Source: SVEL01 sp045125245 | Lineage (GTDB): Bacteria; Bacillota; Clostridia; Lachnospirales; Lachnospiraceae | DNA: 64,000 nucleotides | Direction: 5' to 3' | Assembly: GCA_045125245.1 (NCBI GenBank) | Contig: JBGVNF010000012.1 | Location: forward strand, 1 to 64,000 | Shown here: in pieces, positions 49,441 through 59,462 of the stretch | How the letters are laid out: each line of letters begins with the position of its first letter | Position numbering within the stretch: the first letter of the stretch is position 1 | Translations under genes and position numbers: made by a program | The notes under the pieces: model-generated | The model's input: only the letters and a program-made list of their open reading frames with translations | Told to the model about the DNA's origin: nothing | Databases searched by the model: none

Positions 49441-50841
49441 ATGAGACAAGATAAAAGAGAGCATCGTATAAAAAGCGTGGCAAAGGGCTCTATAGCAGAA
49501 GAATTAAATATAGAATCAAATGATATATTAATATCAATAGATGGTGAACGCTTAGTTGATGTATTTGATTATCATTATATGGTTAATACAGATTTTCTTG
49601 TACTTCTTATTAGAAAACAGGATGGAGAAGAGTGGGAAATTGAGATTGAAAAAGATTTTGATGAGGACTTAGGAATTGAGTTTGAAACAAATCTAATGGA
49701 TTCTTACCGCTCTTGTACAAATAAATGCATATTCTGTTTTATTGACCAAATGCCTAAGGGTATGAGAGAAACATTGTATTTTAAAGATGATGATTCTAGG
49801 TTATCTTTTTTACAGGGTAATTATATAACACTTACAAATATGAAGGATGAAGATATTGATAGAATAATAAAATATCATCTTTGTCCAATAAACATTTCTG
49901 TACATACGACAAATCCAGAGCTTAGGTGTATGATGCTTCATAATCGTTTTGCAGGGGATGCACTTAAAAAAATAGAACGATTAGCCCAGGCAGGCATTGA
50001 GATGAATGGCCAGATTGTCTTATGTAAGGATGTTAATGATGGTGAGGAGCTTAAAAAAAGTATAGAAGACTTATCAAAGTTTCTACCACATATGAGAAGT
50101 GTTTCTGTTGTGCCTTCAGGACTTACAAAGTATAGAGAAGGGTTATATCCTTTAAAGCCTTTCACAAAAGAGGATGCTATAGAGGTTATAGACTTAATCG
50201 AGAGTTACAGTGTCAAGCTTTATGAAGAGTATGGATTGCATTTTATACATGCATCTGATGAATGGTATATCTTGGCAGAACGAGATTTTCCTGAGGAAGA
50301 CAGATATGATGGCTATATTCAGCTAGAAAATGGCGTAGGTATGATGCGTCTATTATATGATGAGTTTGTGGAAGCTATTGAAAATACATCTGAAGATGAT
50401 ATAAAAAGAGAGGTATCTATTGTTACAGGCAAATTAGCAGCAAATCTTATGAGAGATTTTGCAAGTATGGTAGAGACCAAATTTAAAAATACTAAGGTGA
50501 ATGTATATCCTATAAGAAATGATTTCTTTGGTGAAACTATTACTGTATCAGGGTTATTGACAGGAAAAGATATTTTAGAACAGTTAAGTGTACACAAAGG
50601 CAAGTTGGGTGATAGAGTACTAATACCAGCGAATACTCTTCGTTCAGGAGAGGACGTATTCTTAGATGATATGAAGCTTAAGGAATTATCAAACGGACTG
50701 AATGTACGTATTCAGGTTCCAAGGAATACAGGAGAAAGCTTGCTTTACAATATATTATTTGAAAATGATGACAAATTGGAAGATAACGGTAATTTTGTTT
50801 ATATTACTGCATATCCGGAAATAGGAGGAAAAGATGAATAA
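49441..50841 (+). CDS. DUF512 family radical SAM protein with PDZ domain
   Basis: 466 residues: an N-terminal PDZ-like domain (KSVAKGSIAEELNIESNDIL, about 12-31), then a radical SAM core where RSCTNKCIFCFIDQMPKG carries the CxxxCxFC cluster motif, and a DUF512 C-terminal half with NDFFGETITVSGLLTGKD and a GEDVFLDD end. Such proteins are strongly linked with der in clostridia, and a role in ribosome or tRNA modification has been suggested by context only. The substrate is unknown. AAGGAGG precedes ATG 49441. It overlaps der by eight bases. Confidence 0.92.
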   Translation: MRQDKREHRIKSVAKGSIAEELNIESNDILISIDGERLVDVFDYHYMVNTDFLVLLIRKQDGEEWEIEIEKDFDEDLGIEFETNLMDSYRSCTNKCIFCFIDQMPKGMRETLYFKDDDSRLSFLQGNYITLTNMKDEDIDRIIKYHLCPINISVHTTNPELRCMMLHNRFAGDALKKIERLAQAGIEMNGQIVLCKDVNDGEELKKSIEDLSKFLPHMRSVSVVPSGLTKYREGLYPLKPFTKEDAIEVIDLIESYSVKLYEEYGLHFIHASDEWYILAERDFPEEDRYDGYIQLENGVGMMRLLYDEFVEAIENTSEDDIKREVSIVTGKLAANLMRDFASMVETKFKNTKVNVYPIRNDFFGETITVSGLLTGKDILEQLSVHKGKLGDRVLIPANTLRSGEDVFLDDMKLKELSNGLNVRIQVPRNTGESLLYNILFENDDKLEDNGNFVYITAYPEIGGKDE

Positions 50842-52165
50842 ACCAGTTGTTGCCATAGTAGGTAGACCAAATGTAGGAAAATCCACATTGTTTAATGCAT
50901 TGGCAGGAGAGATGATTTCTATCGTAAAGGACACTCCAGGTGTTACTAGAGATAGAATCTATGCGGATGTTACATGGCTTGATAAAGTTTTTACAATGAT
51001 TGATACAGGTGGTATTGAACCAAATACTTCTGATATTATCTTATCTCAGATGAGAGAACAGGCTCAGATTGCTATTGATACAGCTGATGTTATTGTGTTT
51101 GTAGTAGATGTTAGACAGGGGCTTGTTGATTCTGATTCTAAGGTTGCGGATATGTTGAGAAGAAGCCGTAAGCCAGTAATACTTTGTGTTAATAAGGTAG
51201 ATAGTTTTAAAAAGATGGAAGCTGAAATATATGAGTTTTATAATTTGGGCTTAGGAGATCCAATCCCAGTTTCGGCGGCTTCAAGACAGGGATTTGGAGA
51301 ACTCTTAGATGAGATTACAAAGAATTTCCCTTCAATTGACGATAGTGAGTTAGAAGATGATAGACCTAGAGTAGCTATCGTTGGTAAGCCAAATGTTGGT
51401 AAATCGTCACTTATCAATAAATTATTAGGTGAGAAGAGACTTATTGTATCGGATATAGCAGGAACAACTAGAGACGCTGTAGATACAACCATTAAGAGAG
51501 ATGGAAAAGAATATGTATTTATCGATACAGCAGGTCTTAGAAGAAAGAATAAGATAAAAGAAGAATTGGAAAAGTATTCAATCATTAGAACTGTAACAGC
51601 AGTTGAGAGAGCTGATGTGGTCGTAATAGTTATAGATGCCACAGAAGGTGTTACAGAGCAGGATGCTAAGATTGCAGGTATAGCTCACGAAAGAGGCAAA
51701 GGTATTATCGTTGCTGTTAACAAGTGGGATGCTATTGAAAAAAATGATAAGACCATATATGAGCATACAAACAAAATTAAAGAAATTCTTTCATTTATGC
51801 CTTATGCAGAAATGTTATTTATTTCAGCTTTAACAGGACAGAGAACAAATAAGCTATTTGAGACAATTGATATGGTTATCGAGAATCATTCATTGCGTGT
51901 AGCTACAGGTGTTCTTAATGAAATTATGACAGAGGCAGTAGCATTGCAGCAGCCTCCTTCTGACAAGGGTAAGAGATTAAAGCTTTACTATATGACACAG
52001 GTAGCGGTTAAGCCACCTACATTTGTTATATTTGTAAATGATAAAGAACTTATGCATTTCTCTTATACAAGATATATCGAAAATAAAGTAAGAGAGGCCT
52101 TTGGATTTAAGGGTACTCCACTTAAATTTATTATTCGTGAGCGAAAAGGTGAAGAAAATAACTAG
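50834..52165 (+). CDS. der: ribosome assembly GTPase Der (EngA)
   Basis: 443 residues with two GTPase domains in tandem: GRPNVGKST at 10-18 with DTPGVTRDRIYADV, and GKPNVGKSS near 183 with AGTTRDAVDTTI and NKWDAIEK. A KH-like C-terminal domain (about 350-440) ends it. Needed for 50S assembly. ATAGGAGGAAAAG lies in the end of the DUF512 gene ahead of ATG 50834. It leads into plsY after 18 bases. Confidence 0.97.
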   Translation: MNKPVVAIVGRPNVGKSTLFNALAGEMISIVKDTPGVTRDRIYADVTWLDKVFTMIDTGGIEPNTSDIILSQMREQAQIAIDTADVIVFVVDVRQGLVDSDSKVADMLRRSRKPVILCVNKVDSFKKMEAEIYEFYNLGLGDPIPVSAASRQGFGELLDEITKNFPSIDDSELEDDRPRVAIVGKPNVGKSSLINKLLGEKRLIVSDIAGTTRDAVDTTIKRDGKEYVFIDTAGLRRKNKIKEELEKYSIIRTVTAVERADVVVIVIDATEGVTEQDAKIAGIAHERGKGIIVAVNKWDAIEKNDKTIYEHTNKIKEILSFMPYAEMLFISALTGQRTNKLFETIDMVIENHSLRVATGVLNEIMTEAVALQQPPSDKGKRLKLYYMTQVAVKPPTFVIFVNDKELMHFSYTRYIENKVREAFGFKGTPLKFIIRERKGEENN

Positions 52166-52183
52166 TATTAAGGAGCAATAAAG

Positions 52184-52858
52184 ATGGTAATTTATAGAAT
52201 TATATGTGTTGTAATAGGATATTTATTTGGAATATTCCAGACAGGATATATATATGGAAGGCTTAATAATGTAGACATTAGAGACTTTGGTAGTGGTAAT
52301 GCTGGAACAACAAATGCTATGCGTGTTCTTGGTAAAAAAGCTGGTATAATAACTTATGTTGGCGATATGTTAAAGGCATTGCTTGCAGGTCTATTTATTA
52401 GAGGTTTATTTGGCGTGGCATTAGACTGTAGTGAAGTAGAGGTATTTGTACTTGTAATTTATACAGGTGTAGGTGTTATATTAGGTCATAATTATCCGTT
52501 TTATATGAGCTTTAAAGGTGGAAAGGGAATTGCAGCATCTTCAGGTGTAGTATTTTCACTTTTTGATCTTAAATTATCTTTTTTAGCTGTATCGACATTT
52601 GCAGTGATAGCACTTATTTCAAAATATGTTTCATTGGCATCTATGTGTATGATGGTAGGCTTTTTTGTGGAATTTGTAGTGTTTACAGAGCTTGATATGC
52701 TTAAACCTATAGCAGGAAGTGAATATACTATAGAAACATATATATTAGTGTTCTTTATGGCAGCACTTGCGGTATTTAAGCATCGTTCAAATATTGTTAG
52801 ACTTTTAAATGGAACTGAGAGAAAAATATTACAAAAAAAAGAAGGACAGGTGGGTTAA
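52184..52858 (+). CDS. plsY: glycerol-3-phosphate acyltransferase PlsY
   Basis: 224-residue membrane enzyme with about six helices that adds the acyl group from acyl phosphate to glycerol-3-phosphate. The signature segments are YIYGRLNNVDIRDFGSGNAGTTNAMRVLG, GHNYPFYMSFKGGKGIA and KHRSNIVRLLNGTER. It works with PlsX, encoded 22 kb upstream, and the gpsA product, encoded directly downstream, makes its glycerol-3-phosphate. AAGGAGCAA precedes ATG 52184. Confidence 0.96.
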   Translation: MVIYRIICVVIGYLFGIFQTGYIYGRLNNVDIRDFGSGNAGTTNAMRVLGKKAGIITYVGDMLKALLAGLFIRGLFGVALDCSEVEVFVLVIYTGVGVILGHNYPFYMSFKGGKGIAASSGVVFSLFDLKLSFLAVSTFAVIALISKYVSLASMCMMVGFFVEFVVFTELDMLKPIAGSEYTIETYILVFFMAALAVFKHRSNIVRLLNGTERKILQKKEGQVG

Positions 52859-52859
52859 T

Positions 52860-53870
52860 ATGGCAAAGGTATCGGTATTAGGTGCAGGCGCATGGGGCGT
52901 TGCATTAGGAATTCTTTTAGCAGAAAATGGTAATGATGTAACAATGTGGACGCTTCTTGAAAATGAAGCAAAAATGCTTAATGAAGATAGAGAGAATAAG
53001 ATAAGTTTACCAGGTGTTAAGCTTCATGATTCTATGAAGGTAACAACTGATTTAGAGGAAGCTGTAAAAGATAAGGATGTTATCGTGTTAGCTACAGCAT
53101 CTAGATTTATCCGTTCTACATCAGCAAAAATAAAGGATTTTGTTAAGAATGGTCAGATTATTGTAAATGTATCAAAGGGAATCGAAGAGAGCACACTTAT
53201 GACTATGACAGATATTATAAGCGATGAAATCCCTGGTTGTGATGCAGTAGTATTGTCAGGACCAAGTCATGCTGAAGAAGTAGGAAGAGGACTTCCTACA
53301 ACATGTGTAGTTGGAGCTACAACTGTTGAAACAGCTAAATTTGTACAGGATATATTTATGAACAATAGATTTAGAGTGTATATTAGTCCTGATATACTTG
53401 GTATAGAGCTTGGTGGAGCTTTAAAGAATGTTATTGCTCTTGCAGCTGGTATGGCTGATGGAATTGGATGCGGTGATAATACAAAGGCTGCCCTTATTAC
53501 AAGAGGTATGGCAGAAATTACACGTCTTGGATTAGCTATGGGCGGTAAGGCAGAAACATTCTCGGGCCTTACAGGTATAGGTGATTTAATTGTTACATGT
53601 GCTAGTGTACATAGCCGTAATAGACGTGCAGGTATATTAATCGGTGAAGGAAAGACTATGGATGAGGCTATGACAGCTGTTAATCAGGTGGTTGAGGGTG
53701 TATATTCAGCTAAGGCAGCAATCCTTCTTGCGGAGAAATATAATGTATCTATGCCTATAGTAAATGAGGTTAACAAGGTTTTATTTGAGAATAAGTCAGT
53801 TAGAGAGAGTCTTGAAGACTTGATGGTTAGAGATAAGACAACAGAAATATCAGTGGATAATTGGAATTAA
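52860..53870 (+). CDS. gpsA: glycerol-3-phosphate dehydrogenase (NAD(P)+)
   Basis: 336 residues. The N-terminal nucleotide site VLGAGAWGVALG, SGPSHAEEVGRGLPT, the catalytic-domain LGGALKNVIALAAG (with the active Lys) and TGIGDLIVTCASVHSRNR place it in the GpsA family. It reduces DHAP to glycerol-3-phosphate for PlsY. ATG 52860 is one base after the plsY stop; an in-frame start within plsY (52809) is not needed. AGGTGGG sits in the end of plsY. Confidence 0.96.
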   Translation: MAKVSVLGAGAWGVALGILLAENGNDVTMWTLLENEAKMLNEDRENKISLPGVKLHDSMKVTTDLEEAVKDKDVIVLATASRFIRSTSAKIKDFVKNGQIIVNVSKGIEESTLMTMTDIISDEIPGCDAVVLSGPSHAEEVGRGLPTTCVVGATTVETAKFVQDIFMNNRFRVYISPDILGIELGGALKNVIALAAGMADGIGCGDNTKAALITRGMAEITRLGLAMGGKAETFSGLTGIGDLIVTCASVHSRNRRAGILIGEGKTMDEAMTAVNQVVEGVYSAKAAILLAEKYNVSMPIVNEVNKVLFENKSVRESLEDLMVRDKTTEISVDNWN

Positions 53871-53897
53871 GGGTTTAATACAAAGAAGGTATATTAA

Positions 53898-56384
53898 ATG
53901 GCGATTGTAAAAAAGGTTAGTCCAAAGGAAATATATATTTCAGATAGACTAAGAGAAAAATTTGAAGGCATTTTCAAACATACTATGACTATAGTTGAAG
54001 CACCTTCGGGTTATGGAAAAACAACTACTTTGTCTGAGTTTCTCAAAAAATCAGACAAAAAATATATGTGGTTTAGTGTATATAATGATAATAGAAATAT
54101 GTTTTTTTCGGATTTTTGTGCAAAAGTAGCTGGTATAAATAAGTCAGTAGCAGATGAAATTCTTGAAATAGGTTATCCTACAGATGATAATGCCTGTACG
54201 AGAATAGCTAATGCTATTATGAAGATTAATTTTGAAGAGAAAACAGTACTGGTATTGGATAATTATAATTATATAGCAGAACCTTTTATTAATAATATTA
54301 TAAGAGATTTATGCGGTAAAAAAGATACAAATCTTATAATTATTCAGATTGTACAAAAGATTTCAGCCAATGATACCTTTGAGATGATTACAAAAAGACA
54401 GGTAAACTGTATAAGTAAATGCGATTTTGAATTAAACAAAAAGGAAATTCAGGAATATTTTAGGCTTTGTGGTGTAAAGATTGATGATAAAGAAGTGGAT
54501 TTCCTTTATAATTACACAGAAGGATGGATAAGTGCCCTCTATCTTTTGTTGCTTAATTTTATCAATACAAATAGTTTCGAGGATTCGTTAGCTATTGACG
54601 ATTTAATCTATGAGACTATATGGGGAAAGTTATCCTTTAAAGAACAAGACTTCCTTGTAGGAATGAGTGTCTTTGACAGCTTTAGTGTTAGGCAGGCGAT
54701 AAATATGTCGGGAGATATATTGACAGAGGATAAATTGTTTAATCTTATTGATGATAATGGTTTTATTAAGTATGAATCAAAGGATAGAAAGTACTATATA
54801 CATAGTGCGTTCAAAGAATTTCTAAAAAAAGAATTTGATAAGTTAGAACCGTTATTCATAAAGAATATATATAAAAAAGCTGGAAAATGGTATGCAGATA
54901 ATGATAATTATTTTGAGGCTTTAATGTTTTATATAAAAACAGGTGATTACGAAAGTGTATTAGCTCTTGATTGGAGCAATAGCAATATACTTAAGAATAT
55001 CACAAGGAATAATAAAGACATTTTTTTAGAAATAGTTTTGAAGACGCCTACAAAATTAAAAAAGAAGTACGCTAGAAATTATCTTGTATTTGTGCTTAGT
55101 TTATTTATTTTAAACGAGAGAAACTATTTTAATAATGAATGTGAGTTTGTACTGAAATATGCTGAAAGTATTTCAGATGAAATAGATAGAGATGAATTAT
55201 TAGGCGAAGCCAATTTCTTAAAAGCTCTTGAAGTTTTTAATGATTTGGAGAAAATGGACAAGTATTATATAACGGCTTTTAAATATATGAATTCGCCTAC
55301 TAAAATGTTTAGAGGATATAATCTTATAACATTTAATTTACCGTCTGTTCTTTCATTGTTTCATAAAAAAGATGGAGACATAGAAAGAGAGCTTGAGTTA
55401 ATTAAAAATGTAATGCCAAATTACTATGTGCTTTCAGAAGGTAACAGTAAGGGTGTAGAAACCTTGATGAAGGCAGAATATTTATATGAACAGGGCAATT
55501 TGGAGGATGCATATATATTGTGCGAAAAAGCAAAATATAAGGCAGAATCAAGAAATCAAATAGATGTGCTTATTATGGTTGAACTGCTTTTTGCTAGAAT
55601 TGCGCTTATGAAAGCAGAGTGTGATAAGGTTAATGAAAGCTTAAATAGAATTAGTCACCTTGAAAATGAATCAAAAACTTGCGAATGTAAAGACTTGGCT
55701 GATATGTGCAAAGGTATGATTAATATTTTTATAGATAATTCAGAAAATGTACCAGATTGGCTAAAGGATAATGTTAAAATAGAAGAAAAAACAACTTTAG
55801 TAACACTTGGATATACAAATGTTATCTATGGTAGATATTTATTAGCGAAGGAAGAATACGCTAAATTGCTGGCTATAAGTGGACAAATGCTAGAGATAGC
55901 AAGTATTTTTTCAAATGTTATGTATAAAATATATACGTATATTTATATAGCATTGGCAAATCATTACATAGGAAAAGAAGATAAAGCAGTAATTATGGCG
56001 GAAGAAGCGGTAAGACTAGCATATAAAGACAATATTGTGATGCCTTTTATAGCATTTATGCCGGAATTAAATGATTTATTGTCAAAAACAAGGGGAATTG
56101 AGAATGACGCTTATTATGATAAGTTTATGACCAATCTTAGAGAGCGTACGAAGAAATATGGAAAAGGTCTATCGGCCGTTAAGAAGGCCACATTGAATAC
56201 TCAGAGTTATGGATTGACAAAGCGAGAAGTTGAGGTTGCAAGACTTGCAGCTATGAGACTTAGCAATAAGGAAATAGCTGATAATTTGTTTATTGCTGAA
56301 AGTACTGTTAAGTCAAATATGAAGATAATATTTAGTAAGCTTGGTATAAATTCAAGAAATGAATTGAAAGATTTTTTTAGATAA
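53898..56384 (+). CDS. MalT-like LuxR family regulator (STAND-type ATPase)
   Basis: 828 residues. P-loop APSGYGKTT (residues 35-43), a Walker B-like EEKTVLVLDNYNYI (about 114-127), then an NB-ARC/STAND arm (about 130-330), a long helical TPR-type sensor region (about 340-745) and a C-terminal LuxR helix-turn-helix (LTKREVEVARLAAMRLSNKE, SLTVKS-like AESTVKSNMKIIFSKLGI, about 768-826). Proteins of this type bind a ligand, oligomerise with ATP and activate promoters. The signal is unknown. It is 27 bases after gpsA, and a dyad and the cardiolipin synthase gene follow, so cls is a plausible target. Confidence 0.9.
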   Translation: MAIVKKVSPKEIYISDRLREKFEGIFKHTMTIVEAPSGYGKTTTLSEFLKKSDKKYMWFSVYNDNRNMFFSDFCAKVAGINKSVADEILEIGYPTDDNACTRIANAIMKINFEEKTVLVLDNYNYIAEPFINNIIRDLCGKKDTNLIIIQIVQKISANDTFEMITKRQVNCISKCDFELNKKEIQEYFRLCGVKIDDKEVDFLYNYTEGWISALYLLLLNFINTNSFEDSLAIDDLIYETIWGKLSFKEQDFLVGMSVFDSFSVRQAINMSGDILTEDKLFNLIDDNGFIKYESKDRKYYIHSAFKEFLKKEFDKLEPLFIKNIYKKAGKWYADNDNYFEALMFYIKTGDYESVLALDWSNSNILKNITRNNKDIFLEIVLKTPTKLKKKYARNYLVFVLSLFILNERNYFNNECEFVLKYAESISDEIDRDELLGEANFLKALEVFNDLEKMDKYYITAFKYMNSPTKMFRGYNLITFNLPSVLSLFHKKDGDIERELELIKNVMPNYYVLSEGNSKGVETLMKAEYLYEQGNLEDAYILCEKAKYKAESRNQIDVLIMVELLFARIALMKAECDKVNESLNRISHLENESKTCECKDLADMCKGMINIFIDNSENVPDWLKDNVKIEEKTTLVTLGYTNVIYGRYLLAKEEYAKLLAISGQMLEIASIFSNVMYKIYTYIYIALANHYIGKEDKAVIMAEEAVRLAYKDNIVMPFIAFMPELNDLLSKTRGIENDAYYDKFMTNLRERTKKYGKGLSAVKKATLNTQSYGLTKREVEVARLAAMRLSNKEIADNLFIAESTVKSNMKIIFSKLGINSRNELKDFFR

Positions 56385-56385
56385 C

Positions 56386-56434
56386 GTCTGATGTATATAA
56401 CAATTGGATAAAGATGATTTTATTATACACAGAC
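56386..56434. promoter_or_regulatory. imperfect inverted repeat before cls
   Basis: GTCTG(A)TGTATA (from 56386) mirrors TATACACAGAC (56424-56434) with one bulged base. It begins next to the regulator's stop codon and ends 32 bases before cls. It may be a terminator without T-run or a binding site. Confidence 0.4.
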
Positions 56435-56466
56435 ATTGAAATTATTATATAAGGAAGGTGTGTTGT

Positions 56467-57978
56467 ATGAAGAAATTATCAAGAATTATATTTGGCAGAA
56501 CTTTCTTTCTGATATTAGCATTGCTTCTACAGACGGGAGTTCTGTTTTTGATGCTTGCAAAATTTTCAAGCTTTTTAATTGTATATTATGGATTTTCAGC
56601 ACCTATTTCTTTGTTGATGTGTGCATATGTGGCAAATCTTGATATGAATCCAAATATGAGAATGTCTTGGATAACTGTTATTATGGCTATGCCTATATTT
56701 GGAGTATTGTTTTTTATATTTGTAAGAATTCAGCCACAAGCTAGAAAAATCAATAATAGAATTGATTTCATTATAAAAAATACAAAGAAGTATTTACTAC
56801 AAAAGGACTTGTTTGAAGAAGGTACGGAACTGTATGGTTTATCTAAATATATGAACGATTTCGCGGGCTATCCTATATATAATAATTCTGATGTAAAATA
56901 CTTTTGTTCAGGAGAAGCAAAATACGAAGAATTGATTAAGCAGTTAAAAGAGGCAAAACAATTTATTTTTCTGGAATATTTTATTATAGATGAAGGAAAA
57001 ATGTGGGATAGTATATTAGAAATTCTTAAAGAAAAAGTCAAGGAAGGTGTAGAAGTAAGACTTATGTATGATGGCACTTGTATGTTCGCATTGCTTCCAC
57101 ATTCATATCCTAAGCAGATGGAAAAGTATGGCATAAAATGTATGGTATATTCACCCATTAGACCAGCGCTTGCCATGTATCAGAACAATAGAGACCACAG
57201 AAAAATTTTAGTTATAGACGGCAGAGTAGCATTTACAGGCGGTATCAATCTGGCAGATGAATATATAAATGAAATAAAAAGATTTGGTCACTGGAAGGAT
57301 AATGCTGTAATGATTACAGGTGAAGCAGTTCGTAGTTTTACCATTATGTTTTTACAGATTTGGAATATTCAAAACACTGATAAGGAGGACTACGAAAAAT
57401 ATCTAACAGAAATTAGTGTGGTTAATGAAGATGCTTATGTAATGCCTTATGGTGACCAACCATTTGATAAAGAAAACGTTGGCGAGTATGTGTATATGGA
57501 TATTATAAATAAGGCAAAAAAATATGTTTATATCACAACACCTTATTTGATTCCAGATAATGAGATGCTAACTTGCTTAGAGCAAGCGTCTAAGAGAGGT
57601 GTAGATATAAAGATTATGATGCCGCATATTACAGACAAGCCTTCAGCGTATCTTATAGCGCGAACATATTACCCTAAGCTTATTGAGAGGGGAATAGAGA
57701 TTTATGAGTATACACCAGGCTTTGTACATGCCAAAACTTTTATATCGGATGATAAAAAGGCAGTGGTAGGAACTATAAATATGGATTTTAGAAGTCTGTA
57801 TTTAAATTTGGAATGTGGTGCATACATGGAGAATGTGGCTGCAGTTAAAGATATATATGCAGATTATATGAATACCCTAGAAAAATGTACGCAAATTACA
57901 CTAAAGGATTGCAATGATTATAATCCTGTTTTAAAGCTATTTGGAAAGCTTTTATGGATAATTGCCCCCCTTATGTAA
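56467..57978 (+). CDS. cls: cardiolipin synthase
   Basis: 503 residues. Two N-terminal membrane helices (about 10-60), then two phospholipase D domains with HKD motifs: DHRKILVIDGRVAFTGGIN and HAKTFISDDKKAVVGTINMD. It joins two phosphatidylglycerols to cardiolipin at the membrane. AAGGAAGG (56451-56458) eight bases before ATG 56467 decides the start over GTG 56458. Together with plsX, plsY and gpsA it completes the local phospholipid set, though pgsA and cdsA are not in the window. Confidence 0.94.
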   Translation: MKKLSRIIFGRTFFLILALLLQTGVLFLMLAKFSSFLIVYYGFSAPISLLMCAYVANLDMNPNMRMSWITVIMAMPIFGVLFFIFVRIQPQARKINNRIDFIIKNTKKYLLQKDLFEEGTELYGLSKYMNDFAGYPIYNNSDVKYFCSGEAKYEELIKQLKEAKQFIFLEYFIIDEGKMWDSILEILKEKVKEGVEVRLMYDGTCMFALLPHSYPKQMEKYGIKCMVYSPIRPALAMYQNNRDHRKILVIDGRVAFTGGINLADEYINEIKRFGHWKDNAVMITGEAVRSFTIMFLQIWNIQNTDKEDYEKYLTEISVVNEDAYVMPYGDQPFDKENVGEYVYMDIINKAKKYVYITTPYLIPDNEMLTCLEQASKRGVDIKIMMPHITDKPSAYLIARTYYPKLIERGIEIYEYTPGFVHAKTFISDDKKAVVGTINMDFRSLYLNLECGAYMENVAAVKDIYADYMNTLEKCTQITLKDCNDYNPVLKLFGKLLWIIAPLM

Positions 57979-57997
57979 AAAAGCCAAAAAAACCTAA

Positions 57998-58033
57998 ATA
58001 AATGTTTACTTTTATCATAGAAACATTTATAAT
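57998..58033 (+). promoter_or_regulatory. promoter with 10-bp-arm operator before the unknown pair
   Basis: TTTACT (58005-58010), 17 bases, TATAAT (58028-58033). ATAAATGTTT (57998-58007) and AAACATTTAT (58021-58030) are exact complements, so the dyad covers the -35 and enters the -10. This is a strong candidate operator for a repressor. Confidence 0.65.
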
Positions 58034-58085
58034 TCAATATGTACTTTAATATGGTACAGTAATCTAGACAGAAAGAGAAATTTGT

Positions 58086-59462
58086 ATGAAAGATTTAGTA
58101 AATAATATATCAAAAGGTAAAAATCTCGAGGTAAATCTTCCTAAGTTTGGCCAGGAAATGATGGATGTATATTATAAATATGCAGCGGTTCGTTTATCTA
58201 TAAATCATTATACATATAATGAAATGCTAAATTCTAGAAAAGACGAGATGAATACTCTTGTAAAAGATTATAATGATATAGTAAAAAAAGGTATTATAGG
58301 AACATTAATAGGCGAAGAATTAGAAGATGCCATTATTAAAATTGATAATATCAGATCAAGTGTAATAAAAGTTATGAAGGGTTTGACATCTCTTGTTGAT
58401 ATTCTCAATATTTATGAATATGTTTTAAATAGAATTGAATACCGATTTGAAACAGACATAGATAAGAATTTTGATGATGACGAAGCCTTTATTAATATTC
58501 TTATGGAATATATGCTTTCAGGTAAGGATAAGACACTGGTTAATCTAAGAATTACAGAATGTGTAAGACAGTTACCGCTTAGAATGACAAAAGCGCGTTT
58601 CTTTGAACTTCTTAAAGCTGGAATGGAAGTGTACAAGGATAGTGAAAAAACAAGCGTTGACGATTATATTTATATGCTTACATCATCATCTATGATATAC
58701 ACAGATGAATACTGTAAAAATATATCGGATGATGTGAATAGTATAATAGAAGAGCTTGAAAATGCTGATTATTCAACACTTACAAAAGAAGAGTTTGTTA
58801 AGCTTAAGGAAAAGCTTACATATGCTATAGATTTAGTTCGGACTATTGTAGATATGTATCTTCTTTTTATAGAACTTGTAGGGGATACATATGTAATGCT
58901 ATTATCAGCACCTTATGCTAATACAAAGTGTGAAGAGAAAGATATTCTTGTTAAAATTTTGGCGGCCCAGTCAGAAGAAGAGTGCGAAGAAGCATTGATG
59001 GCATTGGAAGGAAAACAGGAGTATCTCTACGGAAAGTATTCAAAATGCGAATATCTTATCAAAGATATTATAGATAACAAGAGTGATTTAGTGGAAAGCT
59101 TAATGCTTATGCCATTGTACAATTCACTTGATAAGATAAGTATATTAGAATCAGGAAGTCATTTTGTGGAATTTGACAAGGTGATTGAGAGAGAAATAGC
59201 TGGAATCTCTTATATTGATTTAAAGTATAATGAATTAGAGGTTATGCTTAAAGAATTTTTTAAAGAGCATTCAAAGCAGATTAATCGTGCTGTTATGGCA
59301 CATGTTCTTTCTGCATTACCTGTATTTTTCAATAATGTGGATGAGATAAGAAATTATGTATATTCAAGTATAAGTGGCTGTAGCGATATGGCTGAAAAGA
59401 TTGCATGTAAGGAAATATTTTACGCAATGATGGAGGAAGACGGTTTTAATGTTGTTTCATAA
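58086..59462 (+). CDS. unrecognised conserved helical protein
   Basis: 458 residues, no signal peptide and no membrane helix, mostly predicted alpha-helix with a regular heptad-like Leu/Ile spacing in several parts. About eight cysteines are scattered without a metal pattern. I recognise no family; its context suggests a Lachnospiraceae-specific gene. It has its own promoter, overlaps the next small gene by 14 bases and is followed by ytfI/ytfJ-like genes, so a sporulation or envelope role is possible but rests on context only. ATG 58086 is preceded by an AGAAAGAGAAA stretch, a weak ribosome site. Confidence 0.65.
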   Translation: MKDLVNNISKGKNLEVNLPKFGQEMMDVYYKYAAVRLSINHYTYNEMLNSRKDEMNTLVKDYNDIVKKGIIGTLIGEELEDAIIKIDNIRSSVIKVMKGLTSLVDILNIYEYVLNRIEYRFETDIDKNFDDDEAFINILMEYMLSGKDKTLVNLRITECVRQLPLRMTKARFFELLKAGMEVYKDSEKTSVDDYIYMLTSSSMIYTDEYCKNISDDVNSIIEELENADYSTLTKEEFVKLKEKLTYAIDLVRTIVDMYLLFIELVGDTYVMLLSAPYANTKCEEKDILVKILAAQSEEECEEALMALEGKQEYLYGKYSKCEYLIKDIIDNKSDLVESLMLMPLYNSLDKISILESGSHFVEFDKVIEREIAGISYIDLKYNELEVMLKEFFKEHSKQINRAVMAHVLSALPVFFNNVDEIRNYVYSSISGCSDMAEKIACKEIFYAMMEEDGFNVVS

